DNA from: Kitasatospora kifunensis
Lineage (GTDB): Bacteria > Actinomycetota > Actinomycetes > Streptomycetales > Streptomycetaceae
Direction of reading: 5' to 3'
DNA: 64,000 nucleotides
NCBI RefSeq assembly: GCF_014203855.1
Contig: NZ_JACHJV010000001.1
Coordinates: forward strand, 5,766,001 to 5,830,000
Shown piece by piece: positions 1-9,725 of this stretch; the stretch's first letter is position 1, and the number at the start of each line of letters is the position of its first letter. The notes beneath the pieces were generated by a model, which saw only the letters and a program-made list of their open reading frames with translations, did no database searches and had not been told where the DNA came from. Both the position numbers and the translations under genes were made by a program.

Positions 1-171
1 GGCTACGACTACGCGGTGGCGATCGGCCACAGCGAGTTGGCCGGCCGCTTCGCGCTGCCCCGCTGCTATGTGGGCGACCGCGACGGCGCCTGGCGGCTGC
101 GGGCCAAACGCGGCCGGTGCGGCCTGCGGGATGTGGTCACCGAGCTGCGGCGGTTGGGAGCTGAGCGATGA
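1..171 (+). CDS. Polysaccharide deacetylase-like protein, C-terminal end (partial)
   Basis: This is the last 56 codons of a gene that starts left of the window. Frame 1 reads through to a TGA at 169-171. The tail GYDYAVAIGH...FALPRCYV resembles the C-terminus of NodB-type polysaccharide deacetylases, where a 'G-Y-x-Y-A' strand is followed by 'F-x-L-P/R-R'. The catalytic Asp/His motifs would lie outside the window and cannot be checked. Its stop overlaps the next ATG (ATGA), so it is probably co-transcribed with the glycosyltransferase. In that setting it would deacetylate or trim an extracellular polysaccharide. The family call is an inference from a short tail. Confidence 0.5.
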   Translation, partial: GYDYAVAIGHSELAGRFALPRCYVGDRDGAWRLRAKRGRCGLRDVVTELRRLGAER

Positions 172-1292
172 GGGTGCTGCACGTCATCACCGGTCTGGCC
201 GCGGGCGGCGCGGAGCAGCAACTGCTGCTGACGATCCGTCATCTGCCGGAGTCGGTCGACTGCGAGGTGGCCGCGCTGACCAATCCGGGCAGCGTGGCGG
301 CGGCGCTGCGCGCCGAGGGCGTCACCGTGCACGAGTTGGCGATGCGCGGCAACCGGGACCTGGCGGTGCTGCCCCGGCTGGTCAAGCTGATCCGGCGCGG
401 CCGCTACGACGTGGTGCACACCCACCTCTACCGGGCCGGCCTCTACGGGCGCCTGGCGGCCCGACTGGCCGGGGTGCGCACGGTGGTGGCCACCGAGCAC
501 TCGCTGCACGCCGGCACGATCGAGGGCCGGTCGGTCGGTGCCGGGGTCAAGTCCCTCTACCTGGCGGCCGAGCGGTTGGGCGTCACCACGGTGGCGGTCT
601 CCGGGCGGGTGGCCGGCACGCTGGCCGACTGGGGCGTGCCGGCCCAGCGGGTGGCGGTGCTGCCCAACGGGATCGAGGCGGCGAGCTTCGCCGTGCCGTG
701 GAACCAGCGGACCCTGGTGCGAAGGAAGTTGGGGATCGCGGCGAACGCCCTGGTGGTCGGCGCGGTCGGGCGGCTGGTGCCGGGCAAGCGGTTCGAGGTG
801 CTGGTCGAGGCGCTGACCGTGCTGCCCGAGGTGGTGCTGCTGGTGGTGGGGGAGGGGCCCGAGCGCGCCGCCCTGACCGAGCTGGCCCGCGAGCACGGGG
901 TCGGCGCCCGGGTCCTGCTGATCGGTGAACGCACCGATGTGCCCGAGCTGTTGAGCGCGATGGACGTGCTGGCCGCGCCCTCGGTGGAGGAGACCTTCGG
1001 GCTCGCGGTGCTCGAAGGGCTGGCCGCCGGGCTGCCCGTGCTGCACAGCGGCTGCCCGGCGCTGGAGGAGCTGCCCGCCGCCGCCGCGCCCGGCGCCCGC
1101 AAGCTGCCCTCGACGGTGGCGGCCTACCAGGAGGCGCTGCTGGCGCTCGGCCCGGCGCCGCTCGGTGTCCCGCTGCCCAGGCCACCGGCGGTGGCGCACT
1201 ACGACATTGTCCGCACGGCGGCCCAACTGGGCGAGCTGTACGAGCGGTTGGGGCGGTCCGAGCGGCCCGTCCCGGCCGGGAGGGAGTCCTGA
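168..1292 (+). CDS. Glycosyltransferase family 4 (GT-B fold)
   Basis: A 374-residue cytosolic glycosyltransferase that would move a sugar from a nucleotide-sugar donor to a growing glycan. The N-terminal domain opens with MRVLHVITGLAAGGAEQ, the glycine-rich loop of GT4 enzymes, followed by the acceptor-side motif HTHLYRAG near residue 85. The C-terminal Rossmann half has GAVGRLVPGKRFE near residue 200 and the E-x7-E donor-binding motif in EETFGLAVLE around residues 273-282. Length is normal for the family. The ATG overlaps the upstream stop by ATGA, and only 2 bases separate its stop from the next gene. Neighbours (deacetylase, Wzz-like, acetyltransferase) point to exopolysaccharide or cell-wall glycan synthesis. 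The exact sugar cannot be told. Confidence 0.88.
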   Translation: MRVLHVITGLAAGGAEQQLLLTIRHLPESVDCEVAALTNPGSVAAALRAEGVTVHELAMRGNRDLAVLPRLVKLIRRGRYDVVHTHLYRAGLYGRLAARLAGVRTVVATEHSLHAGTIEGRSVGAGVKSLYLAAERLGVTTVAVSGRVAGTLADWGVPAQRVAVLPNGIEAASFAVPWNQRTLVRRKLGIAANALVVGAVGRLVPGKRFEVLVEALTVLPEVVLLVVGEGPERAALTELAREHGVGARVLLIGERTDVPELLSAMDVLAAPSVEETFGLAVLEGLAAGLPVLHSGCPALEELPAAAAPGARKLPSTVAAYQEALLALGPAPLGVPLPRPPAVAHYDIVRTAAQLGELYERLGRSERPVPAGRES

Positions 1293-1294
1293 AG

Positions 1295-1999
1295 ATGACC
1301 GAGCAAGGGATGGCCGAGCAGGCGAAGCGCGGCCGGGGCCGCACGGTTGCCCGGCGCTGGTGGCCGCTGGCCGCCGCCGTCCCGCTGGGCGCGGTGGTGG
1401 GGGCCGGCTACGCGGTGCTCGCGCCGGCGGTCTACACGGCCAACTCCTATGTGGTGGTGGTCCCGACGAACGGCGGCGAGGCCGGTCTCGCGGTCAACTT
1501 CGCCCAGGCGTACGGCCGGCTCGCGGCCCAGCCGCAGGTGCTGGCGATGGCGGCCCCCGACGCGGGCCGCACCGGGGCCGAGCTGGCCAACCAGGTCGCC
1601 GGGACCACCTCGCCGGACGCCCCGGTGATCGAGATCGCCGGCAGCGGCGGGCAGCCGGACGCGGCGGTGAAGGCCGCCGACGCGGTGGCCAAGGCGCTGG
1701 TCTCGTTCGCCAACACGAGCAGCAAGGAGACCGGGGTCAAGCTGGTGCCGTTGGCCGCCGCCGCGGACCCGGACAAGCCGACCACGCCGAGCAAGCAGCT
1801 GGACGTCGCGGTGGGCGGCGCCGCCGGGGTGCTGGTCGGGGCGCTGGCGATGATGGCCCGCCGCAAGGGGACGGGCGACGCCGACGCGGCACCGGTACCC
1901 ACGGGCGGGCCCGCCGTCGTGGGCCCCGCCGCCGGGCCCGTTGCCGCGGTGCCCACCCCGAGCCGGGAGAAGCCGGAGAGCGTGGGGAGCCCCAAGTGA
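1295..1999 (+). CDS. Wzz-like polysaccharide chain-length/export membrane protein
   Basis: A 234-residue membrane protein. A basic N-terminus (QAKRGRGRTVARRW) precedes a first membrane helix at about residues 20-43, then a mostly extracellular stretch of about 125 residues. A second hydrophobic segment (VGGAAGVLVGALAMM, about residues 170-185) is followed by a Pro/Ala-rich cytosolic tail. This is the Wzz/CapA topology that controls polymer length. Unlike Wzc-type proteins, no tyrosine-kinase domain is fused. The conserved extracellular region is short for the family. Operon position between a glycosyltransferase and a BioF2-type transferase supports the role; sequence recognition alone is moderate. 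Confidence 0.7.
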   Translation: MTEQGMAEQAKRGRGRTVARRWWPLAAAVPLGAVVGAGYAVLAPAVYTANSYVVVVPTNGGEAGLAVNFAQAYGRLAAQPQVLAMAAPDAGRTGAELANQVAGTTSPDAPVIEIAGSGGQPDAAVKAADAVAKALVSFANTSSKETGVKLVPLAAAADPDKPTTPSKQLDVAVGGAAGVLVGALAMMARRKGTGDADAAPVPTGGPAVVGPAAGPVAAVPTPSREKPESVGSPK

Positions 2000-3162
2000 C
2001 CGTCCTGCACCCGGGCAGGCCCTCCGGAGTCCCGGTGGCGCCCACGGCCCCGGCCCGGTGGACCGCCGAGACGCACCGGGACGAGGCGGCGCTGACCCGG
2101 CTGGCCCCCGAGTGGGACGCGCTGGCCGCCCGCTGCCGTACCGCCACGCCCTTCCAGAGCGCCGGCTGGCAGGCCTCCTGGTGGCGCGGCTACGGTCGCC
2201 CCGGCGCGCTGCGGGTGGTGCTGGTGCGCCGGGACGGTGTGCTGGTCGCGGCGGCCGCCCTGCTGCGGACCAGGACCGGCACGCTGACCGGCCTGGGTGG
2301 CAAGCTGATCGACTTCACCGACGTGCTGCTCGACGACGACTGCGCCGCCGAGGCCGCCGCCGAGCTGGCCCGCGCGCTGCCGCTGCGCCGGCCCTGGCAG
2401 GCGCTGGACCTGCGCGAGGTGCGGCCCGGCTCGGCGGCGCACCAGGTGTACGCGAACTGGCCCGGGCGGCGCCACCAGCTGCTCGACTCCCTCTGCCAGC
2501 ACCTGCCGGCGGTCCCGATGGACCAGCTGCTGGCCCGGCTGCCGGGGCGCACCGCGCAGCGCAGCCGGGCCAAGCAGCGCAAGCTGCTGGAGAGCGGAGT
2601 GGTGGCCCGCCGGGTGCCGGCCGAGGAGGTCGGTCCGGCGATGGACGACCTGCTGCGGCTGCACGCGCTGCAGTGGGAGAGTCGGAAGGTCACCGCCGAG
2701 CACGTCAGCGAGCGGTTCGCGACCCACCTGCGGGAGTCGACCGCCGCCCTCGCGCAGGCCGGCCAGGCGGTGGTCTACCGCTACTTCCTGGACGAGCAGC
2801 TGATGGCGGTCGACCTGCTGCTGTGCTGCCCGTCCTTCGCCGGCCTCTACCTCTACGGCGCGCACCCCGAACTGCGGGAGCGGATCGACATCGCGGGCCT
2901 GCTCTTCGGCACCTCGCTGGAGGAGACCGTGCGGGCGGGGATCCCGGAGATAAGCCTGATGCGCGGTGAGGAGCCGTACAAGGAGCGCTGGCGCCCCGAG
3001 CGCGAGCGCAACCACCGGCTGCTGCTCGGGCCCGGCCACTTCGCCGCCGCGCTGAGCCTGCGACTGACGCTGGCCCGGGCCCGAGCGGCGGCCGCGCCCA
3101 GGCTGCGCGAGCCCGTTCGCCGCCTGCGCGCGCTGCGCGGACGGGCGGCCAGCGCTTCTTAG
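1996..3162 (+). CDS. GNAT-type acyltransferase, BioF2/CelD/FemX-like
   Basis: 388 residues from GTG at 1996, which overlaps the previous stop as GTGA. Longer in-frame extensions upstream lie inside the previous gene and were not used. The pattern TPFQSAGWQASWWRGYG near the N-terminus, then LAGLGGKLIDFTDVLLDD-type strands and the C-terminal GAHPELRERIDIAGLLFG with FKxxW-like EEPYKERWRP, is typical of the Acetyltransf_6 (BioF2-like) family found in polysaccharide clusters. Such proteins transfer acyl or aminoacyl groups onto sugars or peptides in the cytosol. Here it probably decorates the polymer made by the upstream genes. The donor and acceptor are unknown. The stop (TAG 3160-3162) overlaps the convergent gene's stop. 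Confidence 0.75.
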   Translation: MTVLHPGRPSGVPVAPTAPARWTAETHRDEAALTRLAPEWDALAARCRTATPFQSAGWQASWWRGYGRPGALRVVLVRRDGVLVAAAALLRTRTGTLTGLGGKLIDFTDVLLDDDCAAEAAAELARALPLRRPWQALDLREVRPGSAAHQVYANWPGRRHQLLDSLCQHLPAVPMDQLLARLPGRTAQRSRAKQRKLLESGVVARRVPAEEVGPAMDDLLRLHALQWESRKVTAEHVSERFATHLRESTAALAQAGQAVVYRYFLDEQLMAVDLLLCCPSFAGLYLYGAHPELRERIDIAGLLFGTSLEETVRAGIPEISLMRGEEPYKERWRPERERNHRLLLGPGHFAAALSLRLTLARARAAAAPRLREPVRRLRALRGRAASAS

Positions 3163-4565
3163 CCGCCCGAGCGCCAGCCGCTGATCGCCGGCGGGGTTGA
3201 CGTCGGCGATGGCGAAGGTGACGGGGCGGTGGACGGCGTCGCCGCGGGTGTGCCCGAGGCGGTGGCGGCCGACGAGGGTTTCGGCGAGGCGGGCAGCGTG
3301 GCGGTTGCCGAAGCCGTGGCGCCGGCCGACACCGAGGCCGAGGCCGACGGCGAGGGCGACGGGGGCGTGGTGGACGGCGGGGCCGAGGTGGCCGAGTCCC
3401 CGGGCTGACCCGGCGCCGCGCACCCCCGGGTGAAGAGCGGCGGCCGCAGCCCGGGCCGGGCGGGGAACGCCCCGAGCCCCAGCTCGGGGCACGGCGGGTC
3501 CGTCGGGACGGCCGCGCCCTTGGAGCCGCCGAGCAACTGCCGGTAGGCCGCGCTCGACCGCGGGTTGCTGCGGCACTCCCAGAAGCCGTGCGGGCAGTAG
3601 TCGGTGACGGTCTGGTAGAGCGTGTCGTGGGTGCGCATCCAGTCGACCATCCGGCGCACGAACTCCGGGTTGTCGCCGTTGCGGAACAGCCCCCACTCCG
3701 GGTAGGAGACGGGCTTGCCGCGCTTGGCGGCGAATTCGACCTGGTCCTCAAGGCCGTAGGGCTCGCGCACGTAGTCGTCGAAGGTCGCGCCGGCCGGCTG
3801 GTCGTAGCTGTCGGTGCCGATCACGTCCACCACGTCGTCGCCCGGGTAGCACCTGGTCCAGGCGATCGCGTCCAGCCCGCGGTTGGGTGTGAAGTCGAAG
3901 CGGAACTTCTGCCCGGGCACCGAGCGCATCACCCCGACGATCCGTCGCCAGTACGCCTTCCAGGCGGCCGGGTCGGGCTTGCAGCGCCCGGTGTAGGTGA
4001 CGCCGTTCATCTCCCAGCCGGGCACGATCACGGTGTCGTTGCCGCCGAGCGCGACGAGTTTGCGGGCCAGCCGCAGGAAGTGCTGGTCGAAGGCGCCGCG
4101 CGCGCCCCGGTTCAGCAGTTCGGCGACCTGGCCGTCGGGCAGGTCGCCCTCGTTGGGGACCAGGATCGGCACGTTGAGCACCAGGGTCCGGTTCTGGTCG
4201 CCCATCCGCCACTGCGACCAGAGCGCCAGCATCTTGGTGTCGCCCTCGACGTCGGCCCAGCTGTTTCCGGCCAGATACGTGTGGCCGACCTGGAGGTTGG
4301 CGCTGTTCAGCCAAGTGGAGAGCCTGGCGATCTGCGGAATGGAGTCGTCCCAGGAGCCGACGAAGGCGCCGAACGGGACCTCGTGGCTGGCCCGCCGGGT
4401 GCTCGGTTTCGGCGCGGCCCCGCGGGTCCGGCCGGTCGGGCTCGCCGCGTCGCCGCCGCCCTGCCAGCGGTCGGCGGTGGTCAGCGAGCTGCCGCCGACG
4501 CCGAGGCCGGCCGTGGTGAGCAGGAGCAGGGCGGAGGCGGTCAAGGCCAGTCGGCCGATTCGCAT
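3159..4565 (-). CDS. Secreted GH26-type glycoside hydrolase with Pro/Ser/Ala-rich tail
   Basis: 468 residues from the ATG at 4565, chosen because GGAGGAGAG sits just upstream; longer reading frames lack this. Residues 1-25 form a signal peptide (MRIGRLALTASALLLLTTAG). The catalytic region shows FGAFVGSWDD near residue 65, the acid/base motif PGWEMNG (Glu about 185) and the nucleophile motif YPEWG (Glu about 290), the two glutamates expected in clan A GH26 enzymes such as beta-mannanases and beta-1,3-xylanases. The last 90 residues are low-complexity PSPS/ASATA repeats, possibly a wall-spanning or O-glycosylated tail. It sits convergent to the polysaccharide genes and may trim their polymer or feed on plant mannan. 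Substrate is not deducible. Confidence 0.75.
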   Translation of the reverse strand: MRIGRLALTASALLLLTTAGLGVGGSSLTTADRWQGGGDAASPTGRTRGAAPKPSTRRASHEVPFGAFVGSWDDSIPQIARLSTWLNSANLQVGHTYLAGNSWADVEGDTKMLALWSQWRMGDQNRTLVLNVPILVPNEGDLPDGQVAELLNRGARGAFDQHFLRLARKLVALGGNDTVIVPGWEMNGVTYTGRCKPDPAAWKAYWRRIVGVMRSVPGQKFRFDFTPNRGLDAIAWTRCYPGDDVVDVIGTDSYDQPAGATFDDYVREPYGLEDQVEFAAKRGKPVSYPEWGLFRNGDNPEFVRRMVDWMRTHDTLYQTVTDYCPHGFWECRSNPRSSAAYRQLLGGSKGAAVPTDPPCPELGLGAFPARPGLRPPLFTRGCAAPGQPGDSATSAPPSTTPPSPSPSASASVSAGATASATATLPASPKPSSAATASGTPAATPSTAPSPSPSPTSTPPAISGWRSGG

Positions 4566-4899
4566 GATCTCTCCTCCACCGCGCGCGCTGAGCTGGACGC
4601 CGTTCGTAGGCATTCGGCTACCGACAGTAGACTGATGCACCATCAGAAAAGCCGAATGTCGCCCTAAAGTGGACAATTGTCGCGAGCCTGGCCCATCCCG
4701 ACTGGCGGCCAGGGTGCTCTTGATCGATCGTCAGCCCTTTCTGTCCGCTCCGGCCGCCGGGCGTTGCCCGACATCCCAGGTCCGACGTGGTGGAACCCCC
4801 GTCCGCCGACCCCCGCCGAATGTCCGGTAATCCGTCCGTGGACCTGAAGGGTGGCACCGGCATGCTGACGGTCGAACGCCCACCAGGTACCCTCCCGAG
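4566..4899. promoter_or_regulatory. Divergent intergenic region with nested palindromes
   Basis: This 334-base gap serves the GH26 gene (leftward) and the beta-propeller-like gene (rightward). It holds a 9-base inverted repeat CATTCGGCT (4611-4619) and AGCCGAATG (4650-4658). Nested inside is a second perfect inverted repeat, CTGATG-cac-CATCAG (4632-4646). A further self-complementary GACAATTGTC lies at 4672-4681. All are 45-115 bases upstream of the GH26 start, a normal place for repressor or activator sites. No convincing -35/-10 pair was identified for either side. Confidence 0.5.
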
Positions 4900-5838
4900 G
4901 TGTCCTGGAAGCCGCTTCGTACCCTGACCCCCCGCTCGGCCCTGCCTGCCATGGCGGTGCTGCTGGTGCTCGGCGTGGGCGCCGCGGCGCACGCCAACCG
5001 CCCGGTCCCGTTCGGCGACCAGGTCTCGGCACCCGGCAACGCGCAGGCCAGCCCGGTGGGCGCCCAGTCGGCGGACCCGGTCGTCCCGGAGTTCCGGGTG
5101 GGCCCCGGCCTGGAGGCCTACGACCCGGACAGCGGCGCGCTGCTCTGGTCGTACCGCCGTGACGGCGCCACCGCGCTGCACGTGACCCTGCTCGGCCAGA
5201 GCGCCATGGTGGTCTGGGACGACGGCATGGTCACCTCGGTGGAGATCAGCGACCACGAGGTGCGCTGGCACCGTGCGATGCCGGGGCTGGCCGACTGGCT
5301 GCACGGCGACGGCGAGCCCGGCGCCGACCAGCGCACCGACGCCCAGCGCAAGCAGCTCGAGCTGACCCGGGCGGCTGCCGCGGTGCAGGTCGCCTCGAAG
5401 CCCCAGGGCTGGGTCCAGGTGCTCACCCCCTCGCTGACCATGGGCTTTCGCGACAGTGACGGGGATCTCAGGTTCAACGCCCGCCCGCAGGCCGGCTGCG
5501 TCTACGACGTGCTGGGCACGGTCAGCACCAACAGCGCCGTCATGGTGCCGCGCACCTGCACCGCCGCCACCGGTTCCGGGCACCCGCAGCCCGGCTCGAT
5601 CACCGGCTACCGGCTGGACCAGACCGACTACGTGCTCAATGCGAGCCCCACCGTCAAGCTCACCAAGCTGGACAGCACCCGGGTGCTGATCGACGACGGT
5701 CCGGTGATCGGCACCCGGGTCTTCGACACCGACCAGGGCGCCTCCGCGGTGCCGTGCGGCAGCGCACAGGCGCCGTTCGCCGCGGTCAAGCCGCAGGGCG
5801 GCTGCCCGGTGGCGGGCGGCGACGGCGACCCGCACTGA
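4900..5838 (+). CDS. Secreted or membrane-anchored PQQ-like repeat protein, function unknown
   Basis: 312 residues from GTG at 4900, directly after CCCGAGG. The N-terminus has a basic stretch and one hydrophobic helix (ALPAMAVLLVLGVGAAAHA), so it is exported or anchored with the bulk outside. The repeat YDPDSGALLWSYRRDG near residue 70 and VEISDHEVRWHRAM near 110 are the 'D-x-x-T/S-G-x-x-x-W' beta-propeller blade pattern of PQQ-like/BamB proteins. Only a few blades can be seen, so a full propeller is not certain. Cys residues in the C-terminal half (CVYDVLG, RTCTAA, PCGSAQ, GCPVAG) could form disulfides. Conserved in streptomycetes as a hypothetical; no role is assigned. Confidence 0.7.
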   Translation: MSWKPLRTLTPRSALPAMAVLLVLGVGAAAHANRPVPFGDQVSAPGNAQASPVGAQSADPVVPEFRVGPGLEAYDPDSGALLWSYRRDGATALHVTLLGQSAMVVWDDGMVTSVEISDHEVRWHRAMPGLADWLHGDGEPGADQRTDAQRKQLELTRAAAAVQVASKPQGWVQVLTPSLTMGFRDSDGDLRFNARPQAGCVYDVLGTVSTNSAVMVPRTCTAATGSGHPQPGSITGYRLDQTDYVLNASPTVKLTKLDSTRVLIDDGPVIGTRVFDTDQGASAVPCGSAQAPFAAVKPQGGCPVAGGDGDPH

Positions 5839-5905
5839 CCGGGCCACCGTGCCGGACCGGGCGTCGGTGGCTGGAAAACCATCCGAGCACGCTCGGTGCG
5901 CCCGG

Positions 5906-5911
5906 TAGACT
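5906..5911 (+). promoter_or_regulatory. -10 element of a leaderless promoter (TAGACT)
   Basis: TAGACT matches the actinomycete -10 consensus TAnnnT and is followed by 7 bases and then the ATG at 5919. This spacing puts the transcription start at or next to the A of that ATG, as in leaderless actinobacterial transcripts. No clear -35 box is visible 16-18 bases upstream. Confidence 0.5.
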
Positions 5912-5918
5912 GGCCGGC

Positions 5919-5942
5919 ATGGCTGTTCTCCTCGGGCATTAG
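5919..5942 (+). CDS. Seven-residue leader peptide upstream of the ABC-F gene
   Basis: The ORF reads MAVLLGH followed by TAG and lies 159 bases upstream of the ABC-F start. It has no ribosome-binding site but sits exactly at the expected start of a leaderless transcript. Downstream, GCGGCAG just after the stop can pair with CTGCCG about 45 bases later, leaving room for alternative folds before the ABC-F gene. ABC-F genes of the antibiotic-resistance type are often controlled by ribosome stalling on such short leaders. Assignment here rests on position and promoter geometry only. Confidence 0.5.
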   Translation: MAVLLGH

Positions 5943-6100
5943 CGGCGGCAGTCGGTGAGGCAATCGGTCCGCGTCGGTAGTCGCGGGCCGCTGCCGTGCC
6001 GTACCGCCCAGCACCGCCCATACCCTCGCCGCATCCCCGTGCCCGTCCGCGCTGTCGCCCGCGCGCCTCGGCCCGCCCAGCTTCAGGAGTTTCCTCAGCC

Positions 6101-7695
<1,595 letters not shown>

Positions 7696-7699
<4 letters not shown>

Positions 7700-7830
7700 T
7701 CGGCGGCGGATCTCTGGCCCTGATCGGCGGCGGATCTCTGGCCCTGAACGGCCGGCGGATCTCTGGCCCTGAGTGGCGGACGGATCTCTGTCGCTGAGTG
7801 GCCGGCGGATCTCCGGCTCTGATCGGCCTG
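7696..7830 (+). repeat. Five-copy 24-25 bp tandem repeat at the ABC-F stop codon
   Basis: The unit CTGATCGGCGGCGGATCTCT plus four more bases occurs at 7696, 7720, 7744, 7769 and 7794, with a partial sixth copy. The first two copies are identical and later ones drift. The ABC-F stop TGA (7697-7699) lies inside the first copy, so the array starts at the end of the coding sequence. It does not encode a repeat protein in the same frame because every unit carries TGA. Confidence 0.9.
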
Positions 7831-8213
7831 ATTCTGCTATCTCGGATCACCGCTCTGACCTCGCCCGTGACCGGTCCGCCGGTCGCGGGCGCTCGGCTTT
7901 CGTAGACACGCGCTCCTGCATCCGGCCGAGGGTTCCTCATCAGTGATCCCCATTCGGGAATCCCGGGAGCAAGGATTCCGTTTTAATCAGACCTGGTCCT
8001 TTCGTTGCCGGGTCGACCCTGCTGATCAGCTCTTTCGTCCGCCGATGCGGATTTGACCGGGGGCGTGCACACCCAGGGTGAGCGCCACGACATGCCGAAG
8101 GCACCCCGGGGCGCCGCCCTTTTCCCAGGACAGACCTTGTCGAATGGGTGGCCAGGACGCTGGGGATGGGTGATCATGGGAATCTGACCGAGCACAGCTA
8201 CGAGGAGGCACGG
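7831..8213. other. Long intergenic spacer with a hairpin and an AT-richer patch
   Basis: No coding frame with convincing features was found here. An imperfect inverted repeat (CGGGAATCC near 7954 and GGATTCCG near 7973, one bulged base) is followed by TTTTAATC, which could act as a terminator for the ABC-F transcript. The rest presumably carries the promoter of the following HTH gene, but no clear -35/-10 pair was identified. Confidence 0.35.
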
Positions 8214-8447
8214 GTGGCCGAGACTCTGAAAAAGGGCAGCCGGGTGACAGGTGCCGCGCGTGAGAAGCTCGCGGCCGAGCTGAAGAAAAAGTACGACTCC
8301 GGGGCGAGCATTCGCGCGCTGGCGGAGGAGACCGGCCGCTCGTACGGCTTCGTGCACCGGATGCTGAGCGAGTCCGGAGTCAATCTCCGGGGTCGTGGTG
8401 GCGCCACGCGTGGAAAGGCCAAGGCTGCTGCGGCAGCCGGTTCCTGA
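8214..8447 (+). CDS. Small helix-turn-helix protein
   Basis: 77 residues from GTG at 8214, five bases after GAGGAGG (8202-8208). An upstream in-frame ATG at 8148 would add 22 unsupported residues. The centre, YDSGASIRALAEETGRSYGFVHRML, is a clear HTH (helix, turn at ETGRS, recognition helix YGFVHRML). The C-terminus is basic and Gly/Ala/Lys-rich (RGRGGATRGKAKAA), suited to contact DNA backbone. It is a common streptomycete protein with no described target. It stands alone between the ABC-F gene and the enoyl-CoA hydratase gene, so context does not reveal a regulon. Confidence 0.85.
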   Translation: MAETLKKGSRVTGAAREKLAAELKKKYDSGASIRALAEETGRSYGFVHRMLSESGVNLRGRGGATRGKAKAAAAAGS

Positions 8448-8698
8448 CGTATCGCCAGGCCGGGGTGATGGCCCTTCCTCCCGGTCGGCCGGTCACTACA
8501 GGCACCAGGTTCCGGCAGTTCGTCAGTACAACCCGACGCATCGGCGACCGTGACAGGTACCAGTCCGGCCGCCGATCGTCATGTCCGAGGGCCGCTGCGG
8601 GCAGCAGCGGTATCCAAGGCCTCGGCCAGTAAGTTACTCTCCGGTAGATGAAGTGGGCAGCGCGCTGGAGCCTGTCCCGACCCTCGCCGGAGGTGCCC

Positions 8699-9508
8699 AT
8701 GACCGCGCCCGTCTCCACCCCTGCCACCCTGGACGCGTGGCAGCAGGTCGGCGTTCGCCTGGAGGTCGACGGCGAGCTCGCGATGGTGACGCTCTGCCAC
8801 CCCCAGCGGCGCAACGCCCAGACGCCCGCGATGTGGCGCGCGCTGGCCGCGGTCGGTCGCGAGCTGCCCGCCACCGTGCGAGTGGTGCTGCTGCAGGCCG
8901 AGGGCGTGTCCTTCTCGGCCGGCCTGGACCGGGCCATGTTCACCCCCGAGGGACTGCCCGGCGAGCAGAACTTCCTGGCGCTGGCCGCCAGTTCGGACCA
9001 GGAGCTGGATGCCGCGATCGCCGGGTTCCAGGAGGCGTTCAGCTGGTGGCGCCGCCCCGACCTGATCAGCATCGCCGCCGTGCAGGGGCACGCGGTCGGC
9101 GCCGGGTTCCAGCTCGCGCTCGCCTGCGACCTGCGGATCTGCGCCGAGGACGCGCAGTTCGCGATGCGGGAGACCTCGCTCGGCCTGGTCCCCGACCTGA
9201 CCGGCACCAAGCCGCTGACCGACCTGGTCGGCTATGCCAGGGCGCTGGAGATCTGCGCCACCGGCCGCTGGGTGCCCGCCGCGGAGGCGGGCGCACTCGG
9301 GTTGGCCAACCAGGTGGTGCCGGGCGACGAGCTGGCGGGGGCGGCGCGCACGCTTGCCGCCGCGCTGTTGGCGGCGCCGCGCAACGCGGTGATCGAGACC
9401 AAGGCCCTGCTGCTCGGTGCGGGCGAGCGCTCCTACGAGGAGCAGCGGGCCACCGAGCGGACCGCGCAGGCCCGCCGGCTGCGGGACCTGGCGGGGATCG
9501 GGGACTGA
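8699..9508 (+). CDS. Enoyl-CoA hydratase/isomerase (crotonase family)
   Basis: 269 residues from the ATG at 8699, five bases after GGAGG; a longer frame from 8648 lacks a ribosome site. Crotonase fold features are MVTLCHPQRRNAQTPAMW near residue 30, the first oxyanion-hole segment FSAGLDRAMF (about 80) and the second AVQGHAVGAGFQLALACDLRI (about 125). A Glu in MRETSLGLVPD aligns with one of the catalytic acids of hydratases. It would hydrate or isomerise an acyl-CoA double bond in fatty-acid breakdown. No other beta-oxidation gene lies next to it. Confidence 0.88.
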   Translation: MTAPVSTPATLDAWQQVGVRLEVDGELAMVTLCHPQRRNAQTPAMWRALAAVGRELPATVRVVLLQAEGVSFSAGLDRAMFTPEGLPGEQNFLALAASSDQELDAAIAGFQEAFSWWRRPDLISIAAVQGHAVGAGFQLALACDLRICAEDAQFAMRETSLGLVPDLTGTKPLTDLVGYARALEICATGRWVPAAEAGALGLANQVVPGDELAGAARTLAAALLAAPRNAVIETKALLLGAGERSYEEQRATERTAQARRLRDLAGIGD

Positions 9509-9530
9509 CGCCGACTCGGCGCGCGGTGCG

Positions 9531-9569
9531 GTGGGGTCCGGCTCTCGGAGGGGGAGAGCTGGGCCCCAC
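9531..9569 (+). terminator. Hairpin terminator after the enoyl-CoA hydratase gene
   Basis: GTGGGGTCCGGCTCTC pairs with GAGAGCTGGGCCCCAC over 16 positions with two G-U wobbles, around a short G-rich loop. It starts 22 bases after the stop. There is no T-run, which is common for actinomycete terminators. Confidence 0.65.
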
Positions 9570-9725
9570 GGTCATGTCCGGGCAACCCTGTTGGGCAGCC
9601 CTCCTTGGCCCTGCTGCCTGGGAAGTCATGCCCGGGAGGGATCTCCGGGCGCGGGTTTCGTGGCGGAATGTCAGAGTTGGGGCAGATTGCGGTATAGCTA
9701 GGGACATCCTTCAGGAGGCACTCCC

